Positions 9,875 through 22,600 of a stretch of DNA of 64,000 nt are shown here, in pieces. The position numbers and the translations under genes are program-made. This DNA comes from Polytrichum commune. Lineage: Eukaryota; Streptophyta; Polytrichopsida; Polytrichales; Polytrichaceae. Within the stretch, counting starts at the first letter, position 1. Each line of letters opens with the position of its first letter. The notes beneath the pieces were generated by a model. That model was not told the origin of the DNA and did not search any database. It was given only the letters and a program-made list of their open reading frames with translations. The stretch lies in the NCBI GenBank assembly GCA_950295325.1, contig OX485804.1, forward strand, positions 41,714,429 to 41,778,428, given 5' to 3'.

Positions 9875-12800
9875 ATGGCGACCGTTTGCGCGCACATCAA
9901 TTTACTTGGCCTCACCACTCCGACCAGCAAGAGCTGCAGTAGCTGTAATAATGTGGTGTCACAGGCAGCTGGTGTGGTCAATTTCCGACTCCAGCAAGGC
10001 GCGAGCGTTCGGAGCGGATACTTGCAAGGTTTGGCGTGCCGAGCGTCTTCCGGCGGTTCTCGTAGAGACTACGAGAAGATTGTAGCGAGGACACAGAAAC
10101 GCCGCCCACGTAAGATTATGCAAATTGCGATTTCTTTCGTTTGCCGCTTTGCATATGTTAGCATTGGTGGTTGGAGGTTTAGGGTTTGCGAGCCGTTCTT
10201 GGTACATGACGAAGGAGAAAAGGAAGAAGGAGAAGAATGGCGAATTCGGTGTTGCTAATTATGGTGTTGCTTCATCTTCGATCTCGTTTGAACTATATGT
10301 CATCCTACTACTTTCTGTCCGTGCCCCGTTGCACCCGTGTTCCATGGCAGCATACCATACGCTCACATACTATACCCTCAATATGACGCAGTCCCCATTG
10401 ACAGTCGATTGCTTTGGGACTTTGGAACGGCGACTACGTGAGCATGCATGCGTTCTCGCTGTTCATCTTCCAAAAATGTATATACGATATGCTCAACATC
10501 ACGTCGTCGCCATTGATGGTCCACTGTTTTGAAAGTTTGGGACGGCGACTACGTGAGCACCCATGGGCCCTCGCTGTTCACCCGTCCCAAAGCGTATGTT
10601 AGATATGTAACTGTACATTCTCGGAAACGGACAGCACGAGAAGTAGAGGGTCCCGAAGATTATTGCCTGGCGCAAAAGGTGAACACCTTGAATGAATGGG
10701 TGCTGACCAATCAGCCTGCACCTATGCCACCGGAAATCAAATCAAGTGCGAGGAAGGTTATCCTTACGTGCATTAGTCCTATGGGATCCGAGTGATGACC
10801 ATGGGTTTAAGCCATCCTGGAGGTGTATGTACTATTCTAGTTTGACATTTTCACCGAATTTGTGATTGTCAGGGCACATGAAGGGGGTGACACCATCGAC
10901 TCCGGATCTAATAAATCAGCTGGAGTCCGAACGAGAGGACCAAGCGAAGCTAGACTCCGGGGAGTACGACGATGAAGATGAGGAGGAGTACGAGGATGAC
11001 GAAAACGATGAGGAATACGAAGACGACGAGGAATTGGCATTGCCAGCGGACGAAGTAGCTGTACTGCCACCTGAGGTAGCGAAGGCGTCCTATGTAGGAG
11101 ATAAATATGAACCTGAAGGAGAGACAAGATTAGGTGACGAGGTGGAGAAAAGCAGAGCTAGAGCAGAGAAGGCTGGCCGCCGTGTGGGTGATGACCTCGA
11201 GAAAATTGGTGAAGAAGGACAGGAATCGGCCCAAGCTGTTGCTGACACTGCAGGGGATGCAGCGGACGCTAGCGGGAAGAGGTTACGAAAGACCGGTAGG
11301 CGTGTGGGGGACAATTTAGAGGAGATTAGGAAGGCTGGCGAAACTGCATTCGGAGAGAGTGGTGATGTTGTTCGCAACCAAGCTGAGATAGCTGCGGATA
11401 ACTTTCAGGAAGGTGTTGAGGAAGCTGGAAACACAGTGAAGGATTTGGCGGGAATTGCAGAGGCTACTGCTGAGGATGCGGGCAAGCAGCTGCGCGGTAC
11501 CGGGGAGGAGATTATCGAGAATCTCGAAGATATTGGTCAAGAAGGACGGAAGGTGCTCGGTAGAGGCGGAGAAGGTGTTGGTAAGCAGGTAATCGCATCT
11601 TTCGCTACACACCTGCCTATTTCCGTGAATAAATTATTGTGAAGGTTTTGCAAATGACGCTGTTTGAAATTGTTCGGATGTCTTTCAAACGATTTCAGTA
11701 TGTGAGGTGGAAGATTACTTCTTCTTTACCAGAGGTGAGGAAGGGGTGTTATTGTTCTGATTACACAGGTTTTGGTAGGTATTATATGACTAGTATATGA
11801 TATTTCTACGCATATCCGGGTTTTTAGTTCTTAACAATTGGGGGCACTAAATCGGAGAATACGCAACATCCATTACACATGTGCCTATCTTCGTCAATGA
11901 ATTAGCATCAAGATCTTCCAAATGATGCTGCTGAAATTGTTCGGTTAGATTTGAAACAGAAGCAGCAGGTGAGGTTGCGCGATTGCTTCTTCTTTAAAGG
12001 AGGTGATGAAGGGGTGTAATCGTTCTGATTACACTGGTTTTGATAGGTATCATATGATTAGTATATGATAAATTTACAAATATCCTGGATTGGGAATTTT
12101 TAAATGGGGCACTAGAGTCGGAGAAATGCAACATCCGTTACACATCCGCATGTCTTTGACAACGAATTAGTGTTAAGTTTTGCAAATGACGCAGCTGGAA
12201 TTGTTGGGATATCTTTGAAACGACATAAGTAGGTGAAGTTGTGAGCGATTATTTCTCCCCAAGAGGTGAGGAAGGGGTGTTTATGTTTTGATTACAAATA
12301 TTTTGACAGGTATTATATGACTAGTGTAGGGTAAGCTTACTACATCTGTATTGGAAATCGCCAAGCCAGAGTAAAGGCTGAATGGGAACATGTATGAGGT
12401 CGCTGAATTATGGTGGTTCACTTTGTTGCAGGCAAGACGGGGAGTTAATCAGCTTGGCAAACAAGCTAGAGCGGCACAGCAAAATACAGATAGAGCAATA
12501 AACAAAACACTGGCGGGAGCACAGAGGTCTGCCGAAAGGGTACAAGACCCCATTGCCAAGGCTGTCGATGCGTCAATAAGTGCCGCAGCGGCAATTGGAG
12601 ATGAAGTTTTCAGATTCGGTGACACTCTAATTGAAGCTGCTGAGCAAGCCACAGGGATGGCGGGGGCTGATGATGACGATGCTGATAACGAGGAGGAGCT
12701 CGTGGGAGGGAAGTACAAGCCTGCTGGGAAGAAGGTTATGAGGAAATACCAAGGGGCTAGTAAGGAGGGAGAAGAAGGGGATGAGGAGGAAGGTGGCCCA

Positions 12801-15800
12801 TATGCAGATCTGAAAGTGCTTGTAGCTGGTGCTTCTGGTAGAACTGGCAGGTAAGCATTCTTTCTAGCCTTTTCTGTTACTTAAGGTTGACATATCTTAT
12901 TCTATGTGCAATAGTCAATGGGATTGGCGGGCTTGTATGATCATTCAAGAAGAAAAGAGTATCTAACCTTTGATAACGTATGGTTATGTCATTGGTTTGG
13001 ATTTTCTAATCATGGCATATCAATTGTGTGTTTAATAGCCTAGGAGAAGTGGTTCTAGAGCTAAAAGTGTTTGCTTTAGGTCCAGTTACCTTAATTTGTT
13101 TATTGCGATCCTCACATCCATGTTTCTGTTCCTTCTTAGCTAGAAACTTTGCCATATACCTTTTCAATATAGGTACTAAATAAGAGCGACCCACATAAGG
13201 TGCACATATTTTATGAGATAATGGTGTGTGTGAGGTTTCTTTGAAGTGTAGTGGCTATGTATGTAGAGAAATGTAGTGAAGAATGATGCCTGTCAGAAAA
13301 TATTCTACAAGATTCTTCAATTCATATTTGAACATTTGTTTTTCAGATTGATAGTGAAAAATCTAGTTCAAAAGGGTGCAACTGTTCGAGCACTCGTGCG
13401 CAGTGTCTACAGAGCGAGAAATCTAAAGCAACTGCAAGGTGCCGAGGTGTGTTTCAAAATTCTATATTATTATTTAAGTCCATCATATAGATATTTTAAT
13501 TTTATTGCTCTTTGACACAGTTTGTACTGATAATTATGACATTCTGTCTTGGAATGAATAAACGCGTCTGGTGAGAAACACATTGGCTCCATTTTATTTT
13601 CTTATGCTTGTAGAGGTAATGAACAAAGGTTTGATGATTTTTGCAGTTGGTGGAGGGTGATTTGTACAAGTATGAGACTGTAAAGGAAGCCTTGGCTGAC
13701 TGGTAAGTGATTCAAAAGCTTACTCATCAAAGCAAATATCTGTTGTGTGAGCAGTTTATGTAATCTTGCCATTCATATTCAGGAAGAGTTGACTGTACTA
13801 GAATCTTCAACTCAAGGTAAAGGTGGTGTATGGCATGCAGCAATATGGTCATATGTGCAATTGGAGCTCGAGGATTGCCATTCGATCTCTTGCAAACTTA
13901 CAGGGTAAATTTTCTTATTTTTCAAATGTCAACATTCTGTAGAATCAGTTATGTCTTGTTTCAAAATTTGTTCTTCTTTAGGGAATGGGCTTTGCATATT
14001 CTATAGGACTTGATGAAAATTTGCTGGGTCCTAATCTTCTCCTTTGTTGAAATATGTTGAGAATTTTAGATAGAGGAGAGTAAGTTGTGACGTAAGTGTC
14101 ATCTGAATTTAATTTTCTTATACAAGCAGTAAGGCATTTGGTACGCCATGACCTGCTTGTTTGTGTTAACTTTCACGATGCCTTCATCTGCAGACTGAAT
14201 ATGAGGGAGTATTAAACTTAATATCAGCTGCCAAGAATCAAGGAGACATTAAGAAGGTAGAATTTCCTTCATCATGTTTCTTGCATCTGGGTAATTTCTG
14301 GATTTGCAATATCAGTTTGTAGTATGAATTTCAGTGAGAGCGATAGCGCCTTGTATGTAGTGGTGATAAATTTAAGCAGTGGAGGTAGTCCTAAATGATT
14401 ACAGGTAGGTCCCTAATAGTGTGTTGGTAAGATCTTGATAAGAGTTATAATATAGACCCTTATTTTACTCCATTTGAGTAACAATCAAGCAATGTAGGTT
14501 GTATGAAAGTTGATCAAGGAATGGGTGGTTGTGGAGATTCTGGAAGTGTGTCTAATCTATCCATGTTATGCTTGTTGCAGTTTGTCTTTATCACAACCAT
14601 TGGGGTCAATACTTTCCAAATTATCCCACTTTTATACTGGTGAGTATTGCAATTTAATATTAGTCCTTGTTACATGCCCTCTGGTCTTAACCAAAATTGT
14701 TGGAGCAATTTACAATCTATTGCATTTTAAGGTACATTTGTTTCTAAATTCCATATAGTGCATCTTACTTTCATCGAGAAATTGATGACATTTATTATTG
14801 GTTTGTTGAAGAATTGGACTTTGTCATTTAATAATCTGATATTAGATTGAAAGATTTGCATTCAATGTGCTTGGCTATATTTTGTTTTCACAGGAAGCGA
14901 CAGGCCGAGCTGTTTTTGCAGCGGTCTGGACTTGATTATACAATAGTGAGACCTGCGGGATTGACTAGCGGTAGAGGAGAGGTATGTCTATGAATTCTTT
15001 TGGTTGTTATACTAAAATGTTTTATGTTCAGAACAACTGAAATATGGATAATTTACAACTGAAATGTTGTATGGACATATCAGCCGATTTATTGTCAAAG
15101 AGCTAGATGGTGCATAAGGGGTAATGCAAATACTGCCTAACCTCCATAATATACTCCCTCTCTTATATCCCGAAACCCTAGGGAATGGGATTTTTCTGTT
15201 TTTATTTCCCTCCTTGTTATTACGTTTCCCTCCCATATATCACGGCTTTTTGACATTAAAGCAAAGCACCAAAGAATTTTAATTATTGTCATTATTGCAA
15301 TGTTGACTTTGTGCTATTCCATAATCTCAAATGCTACACTAATTCTCTATTATCATGCATCCGTGTTAACACTACATACCTCCTTAATATCAATGTGCAC
15401 TTTGGTTGCCATAGGCATATTAGAGATGTTAGAGTCTATATACATGACTTGAGGTTTTGACAGATTTTTAAAATAGTAATAATGGAAAACTCAAATTCTT
15501 TCCACCAAACAATTTTTTGATTATATATATTACTGCTGTAATGACAAACCATAATCTGTCTGTAACTCATGCAGAGCGGTAATGTGGAGTTAAGGCCTGC
15601 AGACAGCCTGTTCATGGGAGCAGTCAGTCGTAGTAAGGTATGTCAAAATATAGAGTCATAGTTACGTATTTGATTCTTTGTACATTAGTACCTATACTGA
15701 GTAATGCATGATTTTTAAGTCTTAAATTTACTAAGGGTAATTGCACTAATTTGAGTGGTTTTTACGAATATCATGTACTGAAGAGGTTACCCTCTTTCAT

Positions 15801-16257
15801 CTTTACTAGTGCGAGAATGTAATTTTCATGTCAAATTTGAGTACTTTCAAGCTAATTTATGATGGACACGTGGCATATTCTGAGAATGAAATATGTAAGT
15901 TATCGTTGAAATAGAGAGGTTCTGTGGTATTTTGCTGATATTATGTTTGGGCTTATGGTTGTAGGTTGCGGATGTGTGTGTGTCTGCATTGATTACTGAT
16001 GCAGCATCTGAGAAAGTTGTGGAGGTAAAAAGTTTGGAGAATCATTTCTTGCATCATACTTTGGACATGAATTGATGTATTTTTCATACAGCTTTAATAC
16101 TCTCTCAATTGTATCTTACACCTGCAAAATTGTTAGATGTGTATATAGCGAAGTTCACTGTTTTTGAGACTAATGATGTGTAATGTGTGGATTGCAGGTT
16201 GTAGGCACAAGTGGGCGTGTAAGGAGAAGCATTGAAGATCAGTTTGAGAATGTGTAG
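9875..16257 (+). CDS. Plastid NAD(P)-binding atypical SDR (At2g34460-like) with acidic, amphipathic N-terminal extension
   Basis: Predicted twelve-exon gene: 9875-10109, 10873-11588, 12432-12850, 13347-13446, 13647-13702, 13841-13904, 14194-14256, 14581-14639, 14894-14981, 15575-15637, 15965-16024, 16198-16257. All borders are GT-AG and all phases agree, giving 660 residues. The Ser/Ala-rich, acid-poor N-terminus looks like a plastid transit peptide. Residues about 109-133 are a run of Glu/Asp/Tyr. Residues about 140-410 are Ala/Glu/Lys/Gly-rich amphipathic repeats around GRRVGDDLEKI and GRRVGDNLEEI. The Rossmann fold begins with VLVAGASGRTGR (Gly450, Gly453, Gly456) and ends with LDYTIVRPAG (586-593) and a GNVELRPADSL..VSRSKVADV tail. 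That tail matches the plastid At2g34460/TIC62-related atypical SDR family as I remember it. The substrate is unknown. The long extension is absent from the family members I recall. Confidence 0.88.
10395..10620. repeat. 115-bp tandem duplication in intron 1
   Basis: CGGCGACTACGTGAGCA occurs at 10428 and 10543. The surrounding text (CATTGA.. before, CTCGCTGTTCA after) is also shared, giving two diverged copies about 115 bp apart. They lie inside the first intron (10110-10872) of the SDR gene, so short open frames here are not exons. Confidence 0.75.
11594..12340. repeat. About 266-bp tandem repeat filling intron 2
   Basis: Intron 2 (11589-12431) consists largely of about 2.8 diverged copies of one unit. 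Marker phrases recur in order: CAAATGA(C/T)GC at 11651, 11919 and 12183; GAGGTGA.GAAGGGGTG in each copy; GGTAT(T/C)ATATGA.TAGT in each copy. The periods are 268 and 264 bp. Divergence among copies is substantial, so the expansion is old. Confidence 0.85.
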
Positions 16258-16489
16258 TTTGTACATTGCTCAGTGTAGATATATACGTTTCATGTAGAAT
16301 TGATTTTGAAACTGTCCTATTTACAGACAGCATTGAGGGCAAGTTGGTCATCAATGTTCTATAATTTTCTTGAGGTGGAGTGAAAATTTGAGTATTCTTC
16401 TTGAAAGACACACACAAATAATGTGTCAAAATGATGACATGAGAAAATTTTGAAGCATGTGTGTATTGAAAATAGTATTCTGGAATAAA
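16258..16489 (+). terminator. 3' UTR with candidate poly(A) signal
   Basis: Sequence after the SDR stop codon is T-rich and non-coding. An AATAAA hexamer at 16484-16489, 227 bp past the stop, is a plausible polyadenylation signal. Plant signals are loose, so the true site may differ. Confidence 0.4.
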
Positions 16490-17379
16490 TATGTTTTTAT
16501 ATGTATTGGTAGTCTTATCCGAGTAGGTAGATTGTATGTATATTTTACATCAGTGTTTGGCTATGTATGGGGTTTGCTTGGGTTTTTCGAAAATTTATTG
16601 ATTAACTACTAGAAGAGTGAAATGTTTTGTATTCAAATCTGAAGCGCATGTGAGAGTAAGAAAGATGAAGCTAATATGGATATCTCCAGCTTTGTGGAAT
16701 CATCTAGCTGATGTATTTGAGCATTAGAAGCTTGAGCATGTGAGCAATTCGAATCAAGACCAAATAATTTGAGATTCAATCGGAGTTGAGGAAAGTGTTG
16801 ATCTATGCTATAAAATCAAAAATTCTCTACTTCCTAATGTGGCGTTATAGGGGGGAAAGTCTTTTATTCTTCATTGTTGTGTTAGTGGACAACATCATTA
16901 GCACATTTTGCATGGGTCATTTGTCAATGAAAACCAAGTTGAATGTCAATATTGGCTACTTCATGTCTTTAAAGTGGAGTTTTGGAGTTTTCTTGTATCT
17001 ATGTAAAGATTGGCATTCAACCAATGCTAGATAGTGTTGGGATTATTCCATAGATTTCGTGCGGAACGTCCATATGTGAAAATGACATCGAGTGTAATGT
17101 AGCATTTCCGATTATTTGTTGAATTAAATTTGGTGTAAGAACGCACATACTTGTGCTCTTGTGAGGCTGCTCAAAAACTGTAACATATGTTTGAAAGAAT
17201 GGGTTGGTAGTTAGGTTTTGTGCCAATAATGGACTTAGAGAAGATGCCAAATGTTTAATTGATTGTGACGAATTTTTGATATTGTACCGCATTATTTCCA
17301 TTTCTATTTCCGCATGGAAATGGAGCCTACTATGATCGAACAACATTATCAGAATATTAAAAATACCGCATGAGTACAT
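16490..17379. other. Spacer between SDR gene and Helitron relic
   Basis: No intact gene is seen. The part from about 17040 may be degraded 5' sequence of the Helitron replicase, but its reading is too broken to align by eye. An open frame on the minus strand at 17017-17379 has no recognisable features. Confidence 0.45.
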
Positions 17380-18765
17380 TGTTATTGCCTTTTACTCTAT
17401 ACAAACCAGACTTATTATACATGTATGACATATGCCAATCTGTGCAATTATTGAAAGAAATTTTGCAAACATGTCTGGATAGAGAAATTCAACAAACAAA
17501 ATAAGCACACCCGAACATGGATGCCGAGATACTACAATATGCAACAAAGTACAATCTTCCTTCATCAATAGAAGAGTCCCCACGATGGCACAAATCCCAA
17601 TTACAAGACTTGCTTACAATGATAGAAAAATTTGGCATGCCTAATTTTTTTCTTACTTTAACAGCTGATGAAACAAGTTTTCTATGATGGGAGGAAATTA
17701 CACATATAGACTACATGGTGCAAAAAATCGATGCCTCACTTACATGGAAGGACTGCCTTGTGGAATGTGTATCCGTATTCTATGCTCAACTTCAAAAAAA
17801 TTTGCATTCTTTCATTCTATTGAACCCCATATATTTGGCCTTGTTAAAGAATACATGCTTCGATGTGAAATACAATTTCGCAGATCATTGCATGCACATA
17901 TTATTTTGTGGATAGAAAATTTAGATGTTAAACACATTGCAAATGAAATTACTGCTACTGTCCCTGCTATGTTTGATACAACACTGAAAAAATTTCTTGA
18001 ACCTACATATCCACATCAGAATATGTTGTTCAAAGAAGTCATGCGAAAACAACTGCATTCATGTTGTTTATAATGTCATCACAAAAAATATAGGTATTTG
18101 TAAGTATGGATTTTCATTCCCCACTCATTCAGAAGCAAAAACAACATATAACATAAAATCAAGAATATGAGATTACTATAGACCCTGAATTGAGGACCGA
18201 AATATCGTTCCATACCATGCATCCAATTTACTTCTTTGGAGTGCACATATGAATATACAAACGATCAATAGTACGTACTGGTCATATTACTTACTCAAAT
18301 ATGCAATGAAATGTGAGCCACACGTTCCCATACAATTAGATAAAACCAACGTTGAACGATTGGACATTCAAGAAACGTCAGATGCTTAGTTACAATTGAT
18401 ATCTTCACTTATTATAGCCAAGCCAATTTCGCCTGTGGAAGTTGCGTTGGCTTGCATTTACATCCCGATATATAGTGAAGAAAAGCAAAATAGTTTGATA
18501 CACTGATTCAAAACCGCTTTTGCTACAAACAAAAATTGTTACAAATTCAAGAATACTAGGATTCCATCCTATTGATGCATACTGCAATAGACCACTTGAT
18601 TTTGAGAACATGATTTTTGTTTCATATTTCGAAAGATTTGAAACAGAGAGAATACAAAGGCCTAATGGAAAATACTGCGGGATTGACATGTTTGGGTTTT
18701 ATTTGTATGAGATATCGAAACTCACTAGATATACTGATTTTCATCCTACGCATAATACATAGGGA
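17380..18765 (+). pseudogene. Helitron Rep/helicase relic
   Basis: Frames with several stops and shifts on the plus strand keep the order of a plant Helitron N-terminal domain. Around 17575-17690 a segment ends FGMPNFFLTLTADETSF, then a stop, then a WEEI-like phrase. At 17850-17930 is CEIQFRRSLHAHIILWIEN, in which HAH is the HUH metal-binding motif of the Rep nuclease. At 18245-18330 is NIQTINSTYWSYYLLKYAMK, typical of the region after it. At 18520-18760 is a segment with YFERF..RPNGKY. The protein is not expressible as read. The Helitron termini (5' TC, 3' CTRR with hairpin) were not located. Confidence 0.8.
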
Positions 18766-20639
18766 TTTTTCTTCAATATTCTTCTAAGCAATGTTTGCTT
18801 TAGAGATGAAAGAGAGCTCATATCATACCGATTTATCTTCTGTTTTTACTTGTGGGAATTTTTTAAGAGGACAGTTTTCTTTGTGTTCCAGGTGTAAAGC
18901 AATTTGGTGCTTCCTTTGATTCTGACTTATGTCCAAAGAGGACATGAAGCAGTGATTTTCATGTAAATGGTGTTGATTTTATGGAAGGCAGCAGAGTGGA
19001 TGACGATGTTCCTGATTCCCCTTGTTCACCTGGTATGTTACTCTCACAGCTCACAACAAAACTATTCCTGAGCCAACTATGTATCCCTGTGGTTGAGCTG
19101 GCATTGTGAATGAAGAGTATTGCAGTGATATTCATTTGATAAATTTTCTTTCTGGTGGCTGGCAGTTGTGGTTAGTCAAGGAAGGTCTTACAACATTCGG
19201 ATGGATGATGAAGTATTGGTTAGGTTTTCGCCAAAGAATCCAACTTCCACCTACTTCTTTGGTGACATGGTGCGTGCCTGTATGGAATAGCATGTCATTT
19301 GCAAGCCACATCATGCACAAGTCCCTATTTAACTACTTTCTCATCTCTGTCCCAGTCTCACACTTTCGCACCTTAAGTTGTGTACCTAGTTGTCAATTGG
19401 CTTTGCCATCACTTCTGTTGTAGACCAGGAGTTGAACTTGACATTCAAAATTGATAAGAATGCCAGTTTTTTGAAGGATTAACATAGAAAGGTATTACTA
19501 TGCAGGTAGCTGGAACTCTTCAGTTCTTTCATGAGGAGAGATCAAGAAGATGCTTGGAGGCAAGACCCAGTACCCTATTTCTTCTTCTTCTGTAGCTTCT
19601 TAGGATTATTTTTGCTGTTTCTGAAATGGTCAATGAATCTAGGTCATGGTCCGAGACCCAATTAACATGCACATAAACTTTATTTTTTCATCTTCTCTTT
19701 CTGTTCTTCTCTTACGTGATTGATCAAGACTTGGCCATAGAGTTTTTTTTTGCATATAAATGCATTTCATATGTGCTATATATTGTGTACATTATTTTGC
19801 AATTTTCCAGGCAGCTGTGAAAAGGATCTCAACAGTTACACATTGATTCTAAAATAGTAATGGGCAGGTGCAGAACAACATATAGATGACTTTGGGCAAC
19901 TGTGTGATGACGTGACAAGAAATTTTGATCAACATGGCCGTCAGCAAGAATAAAGTGTTTCGTCTGTGGTCGTCTAAATTAAGCTTAATGGCTTGAGGGA
20001 TGCTTGTGCTCCTTCGACTTACTTTTCCTGTAAATCTTGTGCAGGTCACCGCGGTACTAGAAACTCGGGAGGTTTTAAATGCAGCTGCAGTGCATCCTTC
20101 ACGGAAAAATTCTTCTACTATAACCAAGGTATGAAGATCTTGCTTGTGATGTTTCTTTAAGTGGCAAATCAGATTCTAGTTTCTTTTGTTTCAATTCTGG
20201 CACTCATGTTACTTGGAAAAGCTGTACTATATGATGCAGATAGTTATCTAGTGAATAGGTAGAGACAGAACGTGAATTTCAATAGTCCTTGGAAGAATAT
20301 GCTATATGAATGACCAGAACTACTAGGCATTGTGGTTAATGTTATACTGCTATGCTCAATTGTGTAACAGCTGCGGAAATTCGCTCGAGATGCTGTTTCA
20401 TATGCAGAGCAACTGCTTGATTCAGTCATGGGAGGCTTGGAAGGTTTGATCAACATCTTAGATTCAGAAGGAGGGTATGGTTCACTTCACAATAAGGTAA
20501 TCCATTAGCCATAGCTTCAAAAATTCCATCAAACAAGTGTCGCTAGCTGCACCTGGAAGTCGGGCACTTAAGGCTCACTCTCCAGCCGTTCTGAGGCTTC
20601 ATACAAATCTGCGAGTTAGTCATCACCTTCACCCAAAAA

Positions 20640-21330
20640 GACTTATTTCAAGTTTAGAGGATTCTTGCGTGTGATGTTCTTATGAATGCCACGAGAACAT
20701 CACGAAGTGACGATGTTGATTTACATTCACGTACCTTTCTGTTTGAAGTTCTCATTGATGTGAATAATATTGGCAAAATAACATTTACATCAAAACCCCT
20801 TTCTCTTCTCTGTTGTTCTCATGCAAAGACTTGTGAATTGCTCACTCAAAAAATCCTGTAAGTTTATAAGATTCTTGCAAGTGACATGCTTATGGATGCC
20901 ACTAGAATACCACGAACCTATGATGGGTTATGCTGACTACCTTCAGATACCTTGCTGTGTCAAGTTCTCATTGATGCTGAGAGTATCTGGCATAATAGCA
21001 TCTTATTACGATTACATCAAACCTCTTGTAATTGCTAAAACTGCGGTCACATAGAGAAGCATTACAAATGCGGTCATCGAAAGGCTCAGAATTCAGAATT
21101 TAGAAATTTCTGGCCTCTTGAATGTACTTATGCCAACTTTCTCATTGTGCAGATGCTGAGACACTATCTGGCGTATAACATCATTCAATTACATCATCAA
21201 ACCTCTAATTTCTGAAACTACTATAACATAGAGAATCATTACATATGCGGTACCGCATTTAAAGGCTCAGAATTCAGGATTAAGAAATTTCTGCACTCAA
21301 ATAATGTATTCATGCCAGCACTGTCGTTAT
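20640..21330. repeat. Degenerate tandem repeat in an intron of the FEGW gene
   Basis: Marker phrases recur along the intron 20497-21334. GATTCTTGC.TGTGATG.TTATG.ATGCCA and CACGAA occur near 20657 and 20869, with a weaker third copy near 21110. CATAGAGAA.CATTACA.ATGCGGT and AAAGGCTCAGAATTCAG occur near 21049 and 21233. Periods are about 185-240 bp, with heavy divergence. Confidence 0.65.
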
Positions 21331-22049
21331 GCAGATGGTGCCTCGAGCTCAATCCCAAGACTCTACCTCCACTACCACAGGCATCACGGAGAAATTAGAC
21401 CCAGACAACTCGAGGAAAGAGGTTTTCGAAGCTGCGGCCAACAACATATTAGAAGAGTATGAGTCGAAGCAGTAGGAGGAAGAAATCTCAAGTGATTCAA
21501 AGGAGAAAATATCCACCAACGGAAAAAGCTCCACGGATGGGAAAAGCACGAAATCAAAGGAGCAAGAGATTGATTGGGAGAATGTGCCTACATTGCCTGA
21601 CGAAACTGAGATTGCTCAAAGACATCCATTGGACCCCCACAAACCTAATTTCAGTGAGCTTCTGCCTGAGGCTCTTCGGCCATATCCATCCTTTGAGGGT
21701 TGGTTTATTAGATTGTGGGATCCCAAAATGGAATTTAGTGCTGCTGTGATCCTGGCTACGAATTATGCCACTGATGAGAGCCAGGTGACTCTACTCTTTG
21801 CTCCTGGAAAAGACTCCGACAGAGGGAAGAACGGTGAGATTAAACCCGAAGGTGACAGAGACAGTGTCAGATTTGGGTTTACTTATGCGGTGGTCGTCAA
21901 ATCCAAGGTATTTTAATTCATGAGTCCTTGGGTTGGGTTTTTTCCTTCCAAATCAGAGTTTAACATAGTTTGATTATCAGAAGAATATGAAGTAGAATGT
22001 GACAATGAGTTCCCTAATGATTTCATCATGAACAAGATCAATTCCAATC

Positions 22050-22600
22050 ACATCAAACAACATCAACATTGTACAATACCTACCCAACATAGGGTTGCAA
22101 TTTCATTCTGTTGTTTCTACACTTTGATAGTTGCAAGACCTAAAAGTTGAGTTGTGAGTTGAATCTTTGCTATAGCATTCCGATACTGCAATGATGTATT
22201 TGATAAACCTTAGTGCTCCTCCAGTTTACACAGTAAATACAGTACTCGGGATTTATTTTTTCAAGGATGTGGCACAAAGGATCCAGCAGAGTTCAACAAA
22301 ATTTGGTAATCATAAGAATGTAGATTAGAATGTGATAATGCCTTTTCCCCAATTTTATCAGAAATTGTTGTAGCTTTTTTGATACTGCAATTATGTCTTT
22401 GATAAACCCTACTCCTCTTCCTCCAGCGTTTAATGTTGAGAGTTTAGTTCCTTTTTGGCGGTAATTCAGCATTTGGCTAATGATTCAACTCATAAATCAA
22501 GCTTTTAGGTCTTACAAATATCAAAGTATAGAATTGAAAGATTGAAACTGCAACCCTATGTTTGGTAGGCATCGATTCAATGTTGCAGGTGTTTGATTTG
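22050..22600. repeat. Intronic inverted repeat with roughly 100-bp arms
   Basis: The left arm (about 22050-22165) includes AACATAGGGTTGCAATTTCA and AAGACCTAAAAG. The right arm (about 22485-22600) is its reverse complement, including CTTTTAGGTCTTACAAATAT and GAAACTGCAACCCTATGTTT. A loop of about 320 bp contains a short direct repeat (GATACTGCAATNATGTNTTTGATAAACC near 22183 and 22384). It could be an inserted foldback element or a hairpin-forming intron. Confidence 0.72.

Noticed and set aside
10125..10795. Extra exons of the SDR gene in intron 1
   Set aside because: These frames fall in the 115-bp duplication, and the direct joining of 10109 to 10873 gives perfect phase without them.
15152..15240. 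Second Stowaway MITE in SDR intron 9
   Set aside because: TACTCCCTCTCTTATATCCC resembles one terminus, but no inverted partner end is found nearby.
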